Below, in pieces: positions 22,409-33,505 of a stretch of 64,000 bases of DNA. Source of the stretch: Coix lacryma-jobi var. lacryma-jobi (taxonomy: Eukaryota; Streptophyta; Magnoliopsida; Poales; Poaceae); the NCBI GenBank assembly GCA_009763385.1, contig CM019827.1, forward strand, positions 109,829,204 through 109,893,203. Direction: 5' to 3'. A program made the translations under genes and the position numbers. Under the pieces are notes generated by a model. The model was not told the DNA's origin, ran no database searches, and saw only the letters and a program-made list of their open reading frames with translations. Positions within the stretch are counted from its first letter, which is position 1. The number at the start of each line of letters is the position of its first letter.

Positions 22409-22695
22409 AATATATGTTATTTTTAATGTTCGCGATTACATGTCACCTAAAACCCTAAAACCCCAAACCCTAAACCTCGAACCCCAAACTCCTAAACCCC
22501 TATACCCGAAACCCTAAACCATATTTTTAAAGTTGAATTGCCTCTTTATGAATATATGTTATTTTTAATGTTCGCGATTACATGTCACCTAAAACCCTAA
22601 AACCCCAAACTCTAACCCCAAACCTTAAACCCCAAACCCAAACCCCTAAACACCAAACCCCTAAACCCTAAACCCCCAAACCCCAAACCCCTCTA
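22409..22695. repeat. Two telomere-like CCCTAAA/CCCCAAA blocks on a duplicated leader
   Basis: A 60-base leader (TATATGTTATTTTTAATGTTCG …) occurs at about 22412 and 22552, each time followed by degenerate AAACCCTAAA/AAACCCCAAA repeats (about 22450-22520 and 22592-22690). The repeats resemble the plant telomere unit CCCTAAA but are irregular, so this is probably a local slippage product in the transposon. Confidence 0.7.
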
Positions 22696-22756
22696 AGTGT
22701 ATAAAGCTCCTTTAAGTGTTCAATCATATTGTATATATATTTTAATATTCGCAAAA

Positions 22757-23794
22757 ATGGCCGACCCAAATGAGAACATGGAGGAGGAAATGATGAATAT
22801 CATCGCCGGCGGCGATGACGGGAGTCAATACTTATTGAATTACGAAGACATGACCATGCATGATGAAAATCCCCCTGAACAACAAGTTGAGATGGAAGAA
22901 GGCAATACAGGTGAGGTATATATACAATATGTCGTGTTAGGGTTTACATTTACTTTATTACTTGATTAGGTTTTATTTCAACTTGTATTAGGATTTCATC
23001 TTCGTGTCTTTACCTATATGTAGCCCTCTGGATTGACGTCTGCGACGGGGCAGAGCAGACCAAAACAAGGGTCGAAGAGGCCGTTGAAGGACCGTCATGT
23101 AATCTCCGAATTCGATATGGCTACAGGCCAACCACTAGGACCCAATGCACAAAAATATGTCTTTTACTGTGGGTTCCTTATGAGAGATCGGATTCCGATA
23201 AGTGTCCGTGAATGGAAAGAGAGGCGAAGTGCTCCCGAGATCAGTTATGTCTCCAATCTTGACAAACAGCTAGTCTGGGATGACATCCAAGCTCATGTCT
23301 CGTTCGACACGGATGATGTGGAGCTGTAGAGGCGAATTCGGGAGTGGACAATGAAGAACATAGCCACACTTTTTCAGGACTGGAAGAAGAAATTGTACCA
23401 CAAGTTTGTGCGGTAGAACGAGATGCCAAATTTCAACTCTAAGGCGTATGTCAAGATAAGGGCCGATTGGGATGAATTTGTACAGTACAAAAGATCACAG
23501 GAGAGCGAGGTTCGTATTAGAGTAAACAAACAGAGTGCAGCTCAAAAGAAATACCACCATCATTTAGGATCAGGTGGCTATAAGACTGCCCTTCCAAAGT
23601 GGGAGAGACAGGAACAGGAGATGCTTGTCAGGGGGTAGTCCCAGAGACAATAAGAAGAAATTGGAGTGAACGGTCCAGGAATTGGTTCTACGCTCATGGG
23701 GGAACCATAAACCCTAATGACGGGGAGCTTGATTGGGGCCCAGAAATTTCAAGAGCAGCACAGAGGCTAGTTCAAGAACGAAGTGCGGTGTTGG
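22757..23794 (+). pseudogene. Second CACTA gene, Transposase_24 (Ptta/En/Spm)-like, broken
   Basis: Exon 1 starts at ATG 22757 (MADPNENMEEEMMN) and probably ends near 22915. Exon 2 begins after a TAG acceptor at 23021-23023. Homology then runs through KSKR-type basic sequence, WDEFVQYKRSQES, KKYHHHLGSGGYKTALPKW, and, in another frame, NWSERSRNWFYAHGGTINP and WGPEISRAAQRLVQ. This order is typical of the Transposase_24 proteins that accompany TNP2 in plant CACTA elements and probably bind element ends. Two TAG stops (23327 and 23414), both where Gln is plausible, and one frameshift near 23628 make it a pseudogene. Homology is cut at 23795 by the TG start of LTR A. Confidence 0.75.
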
Positions 23795-26099
23795 TGTGGC
23801 AGAACCTCCCGGTAATGTGGCCCACCCTCACACGTCACCGTCTCCCTGAGCTCTAATGACTGTGCACATGTACCACATCACAGGAAAGATCTGTCGGGTG
23901 TCCCCGAGGGAACCCCGAATTATCCACGAACCACAGGACCATCATCATGAAGGTTGGAATAATTACAACATTACAACAGTTGATACAAAATACCATCGGA
24001 GTGCGGAAGCGAGAAAGATAACCTTTATAAAACATGAATAAGTTACTTTTACATGAACATAACTGGCGTTGTGGAAGTAGAATAGTATTACAGAGCCACA
24101 CTTAGGCGGAGTACCTAAGTTGGGGAAGAAGAACAACCAGATCACGTCAAGCCCACTGACATGATCATGATCAACATCACCTATAAGAAACCTGCAACAG
24201 GGGTTAACAAACCCTGAGTACGGGGGAACTCAACAAGACTTACCCGACTAAAGAAAAAGGGAGAAGACTCAGGAATGAGAGGCTTAGGTAGTCAAGGCAA
24301 GGCTTAAGCAAGATCAAGTATTTTGCAGAAAAAGCATTTTGAAATCCTTGTTTTATTTTTGAAAAGATTCCAGTATTTCTCAATTCTTCATCGTTCATGA
24401 TTCATTTTGCCTTTCAAAAACATACCTAGTTGAGAACCACTCTCCGTTGACAGTCAGTGACCAAGTCTCCATAACCGAGGAGCAACGTTAATCCGGATAA
24501 AGAATACTCAGCTGAGGATCCCTATCCACACGGCATATGTAGCACCCAAGCTTGCATAGGCCAACCCGTCTACCACGATTCCTCCAAGATTGGACCGGTC
24601 CTACGCTACCCAGAAGTACAATACACCACTCCTTTCCAGGTACGACGACCACGTGGGTACAAGCTACTTCCGCCATCTCTCCACTCCCAGTGCGCGGTTG
24701 TCGGTCCCAATCAAGGATTTCTCGGAGCCAGAGCTTTCCGAAGTATGTGAATAGTTACAAGTCTTGACCAGCAGGCCCCCATACGGATGGTCCCTAATTT
24801 TCCAGCTAGAACTATACCTTGGTTATATCTCACCCAAGCATAATAGTCCCGTCAGTTTTTCAACCCTGTCCCGGTCGGTGTCAACTGTTGAGTCCCGGAC
24901 TACAACATGACGACACCGTACGCTCGGACAACCTCTCCTCGCTGTTGACTAGGTACGGATCAGATACTTAGCCAACAGTCGGGGAGTAAAGCCAAATTCC
25001 CTTAAAATTTCTTTAAGTGATCACACTTTTGAAATTGGCATTTTTATCGCAAATCTATTGTATAGCAATGCTAAGCATTTTGCAAATAGTTTTTAAACAG
25101 GGTAGGGGATCTTTGGTGGAGGTAAAGTGCAGGTAATAGGTCATCACACAACTCCTATCACCTAATGCAGTAATTTAACTCAAAAGTATTTAAGTAAAAC
25201 TTTTATAAAAGCAAGGAAAGGCTAAATGCACCGGGGCTTGCCTTGAAGAGCAAAGACAGCTGGCTCAGGGTTGGAGGTGCAGAGTTCGAAGCTCGGGGTT
25301 ACTTCGGGAGCAGGTTCGTCGGCGGCGGCCTCGACTTTGACTTCTCCTTCGGTGACTATACGAATGCAATGATGCATGCACATGAGTATGCTAGCTTGAA
25401 TAATGCAACACAGGGCAACAATATGAAGCCTAATCACTTTTTCTATTTTCTTAATTATTTAAAAAGGTCATTTAAAGTAGTTGCTCCAAAAATTACCAAA
25501 TTAATCACATAAGTTCGTTATGGTGTAGATAGATGGCAAAACAAATTTCATAATTTTAGGAGGTCATTAAGGTGCTCAAATAAAATCAGACATTAATTAA
25601 CAAAGGCACTATTTACAATTAAAATAAATGCTCAAAAATCAACTTGTTCCAAAAGACTGCAAAATTTCACCAGAGACTAAACATGGCACAGGAAGCTCAC
25701 AAAAATTTATCTCATGATTTTTGGAGTTATAAATGATTTTATAAAAATCAAAAACCATCTATTTATTAATTAAAAGAGGGATTTTACATTTTCAAATTCT
25801 TGCAGAAAAGTCAAGTTTCATATTTTTCTAAAATACTACACAATGCAAGGAGCATACCAAAATTTTATCAGGATTTAAGGAACAACAATTAATTCACACA
25901 AAAAGAGAAAACAGAACACTATTCACACTTTTTCAAAAAGGAAAAAGAAAAGAGCACTGTGCTCCTTCCTCGCAGGGGCTCGGGCGAATCGCGGCGAGGC
26001 GGACAGCAGGGCTCGGGCGAGGCGGAAACAATCGGCCGTCCGAGGCCTGGCCGGGAGGCTCGGGCGAGACGGAAAATGATTGTTTTGTCCGAGGCCTGG
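23795..26099. mobile_element. Long LTR 'A', right part missing
   Basis: Begins TGTGGCAGAACCTCC, the same kind of start as LTR B (TGTGATGGAACGACC) and LTR C (TGTGGCGGAACTGTC). Shared landmarks with B include AACCCTGAGTAC, CAAGACTTACCCGACTAAAG and the block TTGACAGTCAGTGACCAAGT. It stops abruptly at 26099, within the GCTCGGGCGAG-rich part, where B starts. Short frames here are not genes. Confidence 0.75.
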
Positions 26100-27557
26100 T
26101 GTGATGGAACGACCCTAATCTCATGGCCCACGTGTCCCTGTCAACCTCTGACAGCCGAACCTATGTTCCATGTGATTAAGACCTGTTCGCCACCGGGCTA
26201 CATCAGTGCCCAATGTCCGCAGGATCATCTCACAATTCGGTTACAACATTGCATACTTTTACAAATAACATCGGAATAAAGAGCGGAAGACTTAAATAAC
26301 AATAGTTTTACAAAGCAGGGTTCCAAATAGAAATTAAGGTGCAGTTATTACAAACCAAGTTCTGATAATAGCGATAGACATAGGCAACATAGTGGAGAAC
26401 AGCAAAGATACTTATAATCACCCAGCCCGAGGGTGTACAACTATTCTTCGGCCTCATCGGCCTCTTCCTGGACGATGGTCACGCAGCAGGGTGCAAGACA
26501 CATCGGGGACTCTGTTATACCTGCAGCATGGGTAACAAACCCTGAGTACTGGGATACTCAACAAGACTTACCCGACTAAAGAAAAAGGGAGAAGACTCAG
26601 GAATGAGAGGCTTAGGGTACTCAAGGTAAGGCTTAAGCAAGATCAAGTATTTTGCAGAAAAGCATTTTTGTAAACCTTATTTTATTTTGGAAAGATTCAG
26701 TATTCCTCAATTCTTCATCGTTCATGATTCATTTTACATTTCAAAACATTCCTAGTTGAGAACCACTCTCCGTTGACAGTCAGTGACCAAGTCTCCATAA
26801 CCGAGGAGCAACGTTAATCCGGATAAATAATACTCAGCTGAGGATCCCTATCCACACTGCATATGTAGCACCCAAGCTTGCATATGCCAACTCGTCTACC
26901 ACGATTCCTCCAAGATTGGGCCCGGTCCTACGCCACCCGGAAGTACAGTACACCACTCCTATCCAGGTACGACGACCACGTGGGTACAAGCTACTTCCGC
27001 CATCTCTCCACTCCCAGTGTGCGGTTGTCGGTCCAATAAAGGATTCCTCGGAGCCCGAGCTTTCCGAAGTATGTGAATAGTTACAAGTCTTGACCAGCAG
27101 GCCCCCATACGGATGGTCCCTAAACTTTTTCCGTCAGCAACAAGCACCTCGGGACTCTAACCCAAGAGTACAGGTCCTGTCGGTTTTTCAACCCTGTCCC
27201 GGTCGGTGTCAACTGTTGAGTCCCGGACTACAACATGACGGCACCGTACGCGCGGACAACCTCTTCTCGACAATGACCACATGCTAGCTAGGCAAGCAGT
27301 CATCGAACGGGAAGTAAAGCCAAATTCCCATAAAGATTCTTTCAGTGATCACACTTTTGAAAATGGCATTTTATTGCAAAGTCTAATTCAATAAGCATTG
27401 CTAAGCATTTTTCAAACACTTTTGAAAAGCAGGTATCGGGTGTATCAGTGGTCAAGGTGGATAGTGCATCAATTACGATACCACACAACTCCTATAAACC
27501 TAATGCAATAATTTAACTCAAAAGCATTTAAGGAAATCATTTTATAAATGCAAGGAA

Positions 27558-28057
27558 NNNNNNNNNNNNNNNNNNNNNNNNNNNNNNNNNNNNNNNNNNN
27601 NNNNNNNNNNNNNNNNNNNNNNNNNNNNNNNNNNNNNNNNNNNNNNNNNNNNNNNNNNNNNNNNNNNNNNNNNNNNNNNNNNNNNNNNNNNNNNNNNNNN
27701 NNNNNNNNNNNNNNNNNNNNNNNNNNNNNNNNNNNNNNNNNNNNNNNNNNNNNNNNNNNNNNNNNNNNNNNNNNNNNNNNNNNNNNNNNNNNNNNNNNNN
27801 NNNNNNNNNNNNNNNNNNNNNNNNNNNNNNNNNNNNNNNNNNNNNNNNNNNNNNNNNNNNNNNNNNNNNNNNNNNNNNNNNNNNNNNNNNNNNNNNNNNN
27901 NNNNNNNNNNNNNNNNNNNNNNNNNNNNNNNNNNNNNNNNNNNNNNNNNNNNNNNNNNNNNNNNNNNNNNNNNNNNNNNNNNNNNNNNNNNNNNNNNNNN
28001 NNNNNNNNNNNNNNNNNNNNNNNNNNNNNNNNNNNNNNNNNNNNNNNNNNNNNNNNN
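27558..28057. other. Assembly gap (500 N) inside LTR B
   Basis: Exactly 500 N. Alignment by eye with LTR A places the left edge at A position 25218 and the right edge at about 25280, so only about 61 bases are expected to be missing. Confidence 1.
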
Positions 28058-28749
28058 CAGAGGCTCGAAGCTCGGGGTTACTTCGGGAGCAGGTTCGTCG
28101 GCGGCGGCCTCGACTTTGACTCCTTCTTCGGTGACTATACGAATGCAATGATGTATGCACATGAGTATGCTAGCATGAACAATGCAACACAGGGCATACA
28201 ACATGAACCCTAATCACTTCTTTCTATTTTCTTAATTTATAAAAAAATCATTTTATGCAGTTGCTCCAAAAATTACCAAATTAAACACATAAGTTCATTA
28301 TGGTGTAGATAGATGGCAAAACAAATTTCATAATTTTGGAGGTCATTAAGGTGCTCAATAAATCATACATTAATTAACAAAAGGCACTATTTAACAATTA
28401 GAATAAATGCTCAAAAATCAACTTGTTCCAAAAGACTTCAAAATTTCACCAGAGACTAACATGGCATAGGAAGCTCAAAAAATTTATCTCATGATTTTTG
28501 GAGTTATAAATGATTTTCTAAAAATCCAAAACCACCATTTATTAATTAAAAGAGGATTTTACATTTTCAAATTCTTGCAGAAAAGTCAAGTTTCATATTT
28601 TTCTAAAAACTACACACAGTGCAAGGAGCATACCATAATTTTCTCAAGATTTAAGGAACAACAGATTAATTCACACAAAAAAAGAAAACAAACACTATTC
28701 ACACATTTTCAAAAAGGAAAAAAAAAGAGCACTGTGCTCCTCCCTCGCA

Positions 28750-28945
28750 GGGCTCGGGCGAATCGCGCGAGACGGACCGCAGGGCTCGGGCGAGGCGGAA
28801 ACAATCGTCCGTCCGAGGCCTGGCTGGGAGGGAGTCTCGGGCGAGACGGAAACAATCGTTCGTCCGAGGCCTGGCTGGGAGGCTCGGGCGAGACGGAAAC
28901 AATCGTTTCGTCCGAGGCCTGGCTCGGGCGAAGCGGAGGGTGCAT
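28750..28945. repeat. GCTCGGGCGAG/CGTCCGAGGCCTGG array within LTR B
   Basis: Four copies of a 40-60-base unit with GGCTCGGGCGAGACGGAAAC and TCCGAGGCCTGGC. LTR A has only two copies (25978-26098). Confidence 0.75.
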
Positions 28946-30634
28946 GCTTGCTCGAGGCTAGCTCGCGAAGTGGCGAGGGTGCGTGATTCGCTCGAGGCTT
29001 GGCTCGAGCTAGATGTGAAAGCAGAGACCCGGGGCTTCGAGTGCTTACCACGGGTCGGAGGCAGGGCTCGGCGGGCGGAACAAGGGTCGAAGGAGGGAGC
29101 TCGACGTTGGCGGTGCTTCGGCGGAGCTCTCTCGGCGGCGAGCGGCGTGCCGGCGGCTCTGTACACCAGACACGGTCACCAGGAGCGGGTTAGGAGCGCA
29201 AGGAGGCAAGGAAGATGAAGCAGGGGTCGGGGAGGAAGATCACGGCCGGGGAGAGAGTATTTCTCAATCCCGTGCTCACCGTGTTTTTCGCCGGAGTTTG
29301 GAAGATGGGGTTACGCCGGGCGATTGGAGGCGGCGGAGGTAAAATTGAGGGGCTGGGAAGCTTCGCGAGCTCAAGGCGGAGCTTCTGGGCTAGGTGGTTG
29401 AGCGGCGGACTCTGGAGTGAGCTGGCGACGGTGGCGGAGGAACGGCGGCCGGCGGGTGGCTTTTATAGCCGTGCTCAGGGGCGGATAAGAGTGCGCGAGG
29501 GTGGATAAGATTGGCCGCGTCGCGTGCTTGCGAATCCATGATGAAGAAAGGACGGAAGTCTGCTCAGGGACCGGGCGGCTGTGGCGCTCGCCGGCGACGG
29601 CCACGCGGCGGCGACGTGCTGGGAGCAGTGGGGGACGGGAGAGAGTCAGCGCTTTGCGCGTGCGGGAGCGGCATGAGCACGGGGTCAGGGCGACAGACTG
29701 GTGGCAGGGCGAGGAGCGGCCAGACGCGCGGTACGCGCAGCGCCGGCGGCTCGGCCACGGCCGGCCCCCCCTAGCTCTAGGTTGAAGATGAACAGGGCTA
29801 GGTCTAGGGTTTGACTTAGAACTGATTTCTGTATTTTGCAAATTACTCCCAAAATTTGAACTGAGCAAAAACTCAACACCAAAGTTGTGCAGAAAAAGGA
29901 GATCTACAACTTTGTCAATAAGAACATTTTCAAAATCCAAATAGTTTTGAATCACATTTGAAATTTGAAAAGGGGACACTTTTGGGATTTTAATAAATTA
30001 AAAATTACTTTTGATTTTATATTGAAATTGAAAATCTGTAAAAACCTGCAAGTTGTTCCTTTTGTCAAAACCTATAACATTTGCTATTTAACCTTTTTTC
30101 TGAACTCATTAGTTTTTTGAAATATTTAGAAACTAAAAAGGGGAAAGAAAATTGGAGTTTGAATGAATTTGAAATTACTTCAAACTTTGTACAGAAACTT
30201 GAAATTTTAAATACCAAAGTTGTTTTCTCTTGATCAGGTCTACAACTTTGCCGTTTGGACCAACTCCAAATTTTGAATAGTTTTTACACTATAAAAAAGA
30301 GAGGTAAAACTAGAGTTTGGAATTTGGGGTTTTTTTCAAAAGAACTTCCACTTCTATTTTGATTTTGAACTTTGATCAACACAACAAAACATCAAGGCAT
30401 TCAACTTGAACAAGAATTACACAAAGCTAGGCACAGAGGTGAAATTACCATTTTGCCCTTATAGGAAGGTTAGGGCTTTTAGGGTTTTTGAAAGGGGATT
30501 TCTACACACAAAAGGAAACAAATGCAACAAGAATTAGGCAAACATAATGCATGACAAGGATGATTATGACTAAAGATGATGATTGTCAGGTTATTATTAG
30601 ATTAAACACCAGAGGTGTTACAGTCGTCGACCAG

Positions 30635-30885
30635 GATCGTCGCCGCCTTCGCTCGTCATTGTCAAGGCTCGTCGCCGCCTTCGCCCGTCGCCGCCGTCGC
30701 TCGTCGTCGACCAGGCTCGTCGCCACCTTCGCCCGTCACCGTCGTCGCTCGTCATCGCCTTCGTCGCCGCCTTCACTCGTCGCTGTCTTCGCTCGTCGTC
30801 GCCCTCGTCGCCGCCTTCACTCATCGTTGTCTTCACCCGTCGCCGACCTGGCTCGTCGCCGCCTTCGCTCGTCGTCGACCATCCG
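30635..30885. repeat. CGTCGCCGCCTTCGCTCGTC degenerate repeat
   Basis: More than eight imperfect 18-36-base units of this word follow each other. The resulting Arg/Ser-rich reading frames are composition artefacts. Confidence 0.75.
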
Positions 30886-31039
30886 CGCGATTTCCGGCGA
30901 CACTGTCTCGACGACCTCCGTGTCTACATCAACTTCATCATCGCCGACCTCTCCAAACGACCGCCGACCACTCCAGACGTTCGTCGACCTCTTCAAACAG
31001 CCTGGCTGACGCTGAAGGAGTTTCAGAGCAGGGGCTACT

Positions 31040-31600
31040 GCCACCGCCGGATGCGTGCATGAGCGCCTGCCCTCTGCGCTATGGCGGCCAGTAGTCCTCC
31101 CAAGTGACGTCCTGACCTCTCTACGCGTGCATGAGCGTTTGTCCTCTACGCTATGAAGGGAAGACTAAGCTTGGGCTAAAGACCTCCAAGGCTATACGTC
31201 CAGTGCCTGTATACGCGCTGTTACGCGCTCGTTCTCCATGCGGTCTCCAAGCAGCCTGACTGACGCCGACGAAAACTCAGAGCTGGGGCTGTTGTCACCA
31301 CCGGACACGTGCATGAGCGCCTGCCCTCTGTGCTATGGTGGCCAGCAGCTCTCCCGAGCGACGTCCCGACCTCTCTACACGTGCATGAGCGTCTGCCCTT
31401 TGCGCTACGAAGGAAAGGCTACTCGGGCTGAGAATTCTAAGGCTACATGCTCAGTGCCTGTATCTGCGCTACCCACGCGCTCGACGAACGGTCTCCATTC
31501 GCCCAGGTCACGCCACGATCGAGCCTCTCGGAAAAGACTCTGTCTGTGGTACCTCCCTACGCGTGCACGAGCGTCTGCCCTCTGCGCTATGGGATACCAG
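31040..31600. repeat. LTR subrepeats with GCATGAGCG…CTGCCCTCTGCGCTATG
   Basis: Five copies of CGTGCA(T/C)GAGCGYCTGCCC, each followed by a CGCTATG or GCTACGAAG word, in a higher-order unit of about 240 bases (31050, 31310). Confidence 0.7.
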
Positions 31601-31770
31601 CAGCGGTTCCTTGGGCGATGCCCTTGACTCCTACGCGCAAACGAGCTTCGTGCTCTACTCTACAGATCATGGGATAACCAAGGCCGAACTGTTTATCGTT
31701 TCGGCTCACAGCTATTGGGTCTGTGGAATTCAGGGTGACATGACTCAACAACTGTAACCCTGCTCCCCGA

Positions 31771-31780
31771 CTATATAAGG
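31771..31780 (+). promoter_or_regulatory. LTR TATA box
   Basis: CTATATAAGG in the usual place about 260 bases before the LTR end. Confidence 0.65.
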
Positions 31781-32094
31781 CGAGCAGGGACCCCCTCTCA
31801 TCGGACCTCAGATCTCATCGGATCACACGTCATATTCCAATCCAGCAATACAAACCAGCCACCAGAACACAGGACGTAGGGTATTACGGCGACTTGCCGG
31901 CCCGAACCTGTCTAAATCGCCGTCTCTCGTCCCTGTGTTTACGCTTTGCAGACGTCTCGTACACCTCCGCCGTCTAATCTACTACCTTGGGCATATCCTC
32001 GGTAGACTATCGACCATATTTCGTCGACATTGTATTGCACATGCACCGTAAAAGAGGTTTCCCCCGAATATAATTTAAAATTATTTTTTTAGTT

Positions 32095-32199
32095 TTGGGA
32101 TGAGCTTTAATCTCGATTGGCAGACACCTTTAGTGCTAGCCACAGTCCCGATTTGGAAAAACCGGGACACAGAGGGACTGCCCCAGTCCTCCACTAGTG
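32095..32199. mobile_element. Right end of a CACTA-type element
   Basis: The sequence ends GCCCCAGTCCTCCACTAGTG; its reverse complement starts CACTAGTGGAGGACTGGGGC. Upstream are CCTTTAGTGCTAG, CAGTCCCGATTTGG and AACCGGGACACAG, words of the same TTTAGTCCCGG class as the arrays at 14790 and 21189. Confidence 0.6.
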
Positions 32200-32989
32200 A
32201 ACTATACGTACGTACACACAACACGTGCTAGTCGATATGAGCTCCATTTTATTGAGTTGTCGTTTGCGAGTCATGACGATTCGTTGTCATCATATATTCT
32301 CAGCAGAGCAGGATGGCGACCCCGTGGGTGGGGTCGATCTCGACGTAATTAAGCCACAATTAAACTCCATTGCCTTCTCTTTCAGCGCGTTGTTTTCTGT
32401 AGCTATCGGTGTCGGTGATAATGGTTGAGAGCAGATTCGTCTCTCTCCAAGCACCAAGAGCTTCTATAGCAAATTACTAGCAATATCGCCAAACACACAG
32501 TATTATTTTGCGAATGACGTCAAACACACTAGATGCTAGGCACATGTATCTCATGCTGCATATATAATTAAAAGCCTGTATACGTGGACATGATGAGAAA
32601 TATCTGTTGCAGATATGTCGGCAAGACATAAAGAAAATATATCCAATATAAATCATCAGTGGCCGATCGGATCTTCAAATCATATGCCTGTTTATTCTGC
32701 TCCTGTCCATTTCTCGTGCTTACTGAGTACATTGCATTATTATTACTGCACAAAACTAAAGCTGACACGCAACCAGCTGTTCGTAAGGCTTTGCTCTATT
32801 ATGTTCTACCTTCTCATACATCTAGTACAGCCAATTTTCATCAAAAACAGTACTATATATTATATATACAGGAGCTGTCCAACCTGTCCTACCTGTCTGT
32901 TGACGTCAGACCACGATCACGCCAGACACTGAGCACAAATAAACGTGCAATCCACAAATGTGTCTCCTACACCTAATCTGCGCAAACCG
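32200..32989. other. Sequence without recognised gene or repeat
   Basis: Only short frames. No splice-supported coding block and no clear element ends found. Confidence 0.4.
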
Positions 32990-32997
32990 GACACAAC

Positions 32998-33497
32998 TAT
33001 AGATGTCCAAATGGGTCAGGCCTGATGAACCGGCACGAGCATGGTCCGAAAAAACACGGCACGACACGAAGGTTATAGTATCAGCGCCAGCACGAGTACA
33101 AGCATAGTGTCGTGCTTGGACCGTAGGTCTGGCACCACGGCACGACATAGGCACGACACGACTAATAGGCTGACACGATAGCGACACGATTATTTCTACC
33201 GTCGGATGACTTTATAAGGGACTAACACCGTTAAATGAGATAGAGTGACATGTATAAATAAAAGTATGCCTCAAATTCTAGCTAACTCTCTCTTTCCTCA
33301 CTCTCTAACCGCAATTCTCTCCCTACTCCTCTCGACGAAGTCCTCGTAGTGTCGTGCCTGGGCCGAGGGTTAGGCACGACGATCCTATTCGGCACGACAC
33401 AGTTGGCACGGCGGCCCGACAAGACATGACCCGCTAGAGCCGGACCAAATAGTGGCTTGATTGGGATAGTGTCGGACGGCCCATTTGAATATCTATA
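32998..33497. mobile_element. 500-bp hAT-type non-autonomous element with perfect 8-bp target duplication
   Basis: The ends TATAGATGTCCAAATGGGTC and, inverted, TATAGATATTCAAATGGGCC match at 17 of 20 positions. GACACAAC is present on both sides (32990-32997 and 33498-33505). An 8-bp duplication is the hallmark of hAT transposition. The inside is rich in GGCACGACACG words and their inverse, and has no open frame for a transposase. Confidence 0.9.
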
Positions 33498-33505
33498 GAC
33501 ACAAC

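Larger units (their letters stand above)
14709..23794 (+). mobile_element. CACTA-superfamily transposon, left end plus two genes
   Basis: The left end is placed at CACTACCAGAGAACAGG (14709). It is followed by a dense array of TTTAGCCCCGGTTGG and its inverse at about 14790-15170, the usual subterminal array of such elements. Then come a TATA-like site, the TNP2 gene (17149-20456) and a second gene (22757-23794), both on the plus strand. The element is interrupted at 23795 by a long LTR. A CACTA-type right end (…CCACTAGTG, ending 32199) lies beyond the LTR block and might be its partner, but the 3-base flanks (TAG left, AAC right) do not match. It could instead be two elements side by side, since a second array starts at 21189. 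Confidence 0.65.
26100..30622. mobile_element. Long LTR 'B', complete from TG to CA
   Basis: Starts TGTGATGGAACGACC at 26100 and ends GAGGTGTTACA at 30622, giving perfect TGT…ACA termini. Its left 2.8 kb is closely similar to LTR A. The right part has a GCTCGGGCGAGRCGGAAACA array (28750-28940), a GC-rich stretch and an AT-rich tail. The flanks (CCTGG left, GTCGT right) do not form a target duplication, and no primer-binding site follows, so it is not a simple solo LTR. With the N gap corrected it would be about 4.1 kb, unusually long. A Ty3/Gypsy origin is likely but unproven. Confidence 0.75.
30623..32029 (+). mobile_element. 3' portion of another LTR, with core promoter
   Basis: The last 300 bases have the layout of a Gypsy LTR end: TATA box CTATATAAGG at 31771, then GACCTCAGATCTCATCGGATC, GGACGTAGGGTATTACG, CCCGAACCTGTCTAAATCG, CTACCTTGGGCATATCCTCG and a final CGTCGACA at 32029. 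Upstream are internal subrepeats. The left border is unclear: it abuts LTR B directly at 30622/30623. Confidence 0.7.

Noticed and set aside
22450..22690. True interstitial telomere
   Set aside because: Units are irregular (CCCTAAA mixed with CCCCAAA and CCAAACT) and lie in a duplicated transposon segment.
27537..28213. Frames of about 210 codons across 27558-28057
   Set aside because: Gap translation within an LTR; the flanking parts are non-coding LTR sequence.
30551..31757. Frames of 129-159 codons rich in Arg, Ser and Pro
   Set aside because: Products of the CGTCGCCGCC repeat and of LTR subrepeats.
14709..32199. One single 17.5-kb CACTA element
   Set aside because: Ends agree only in part and the 3-base flanks differ; kept as a possibility, not as a call.
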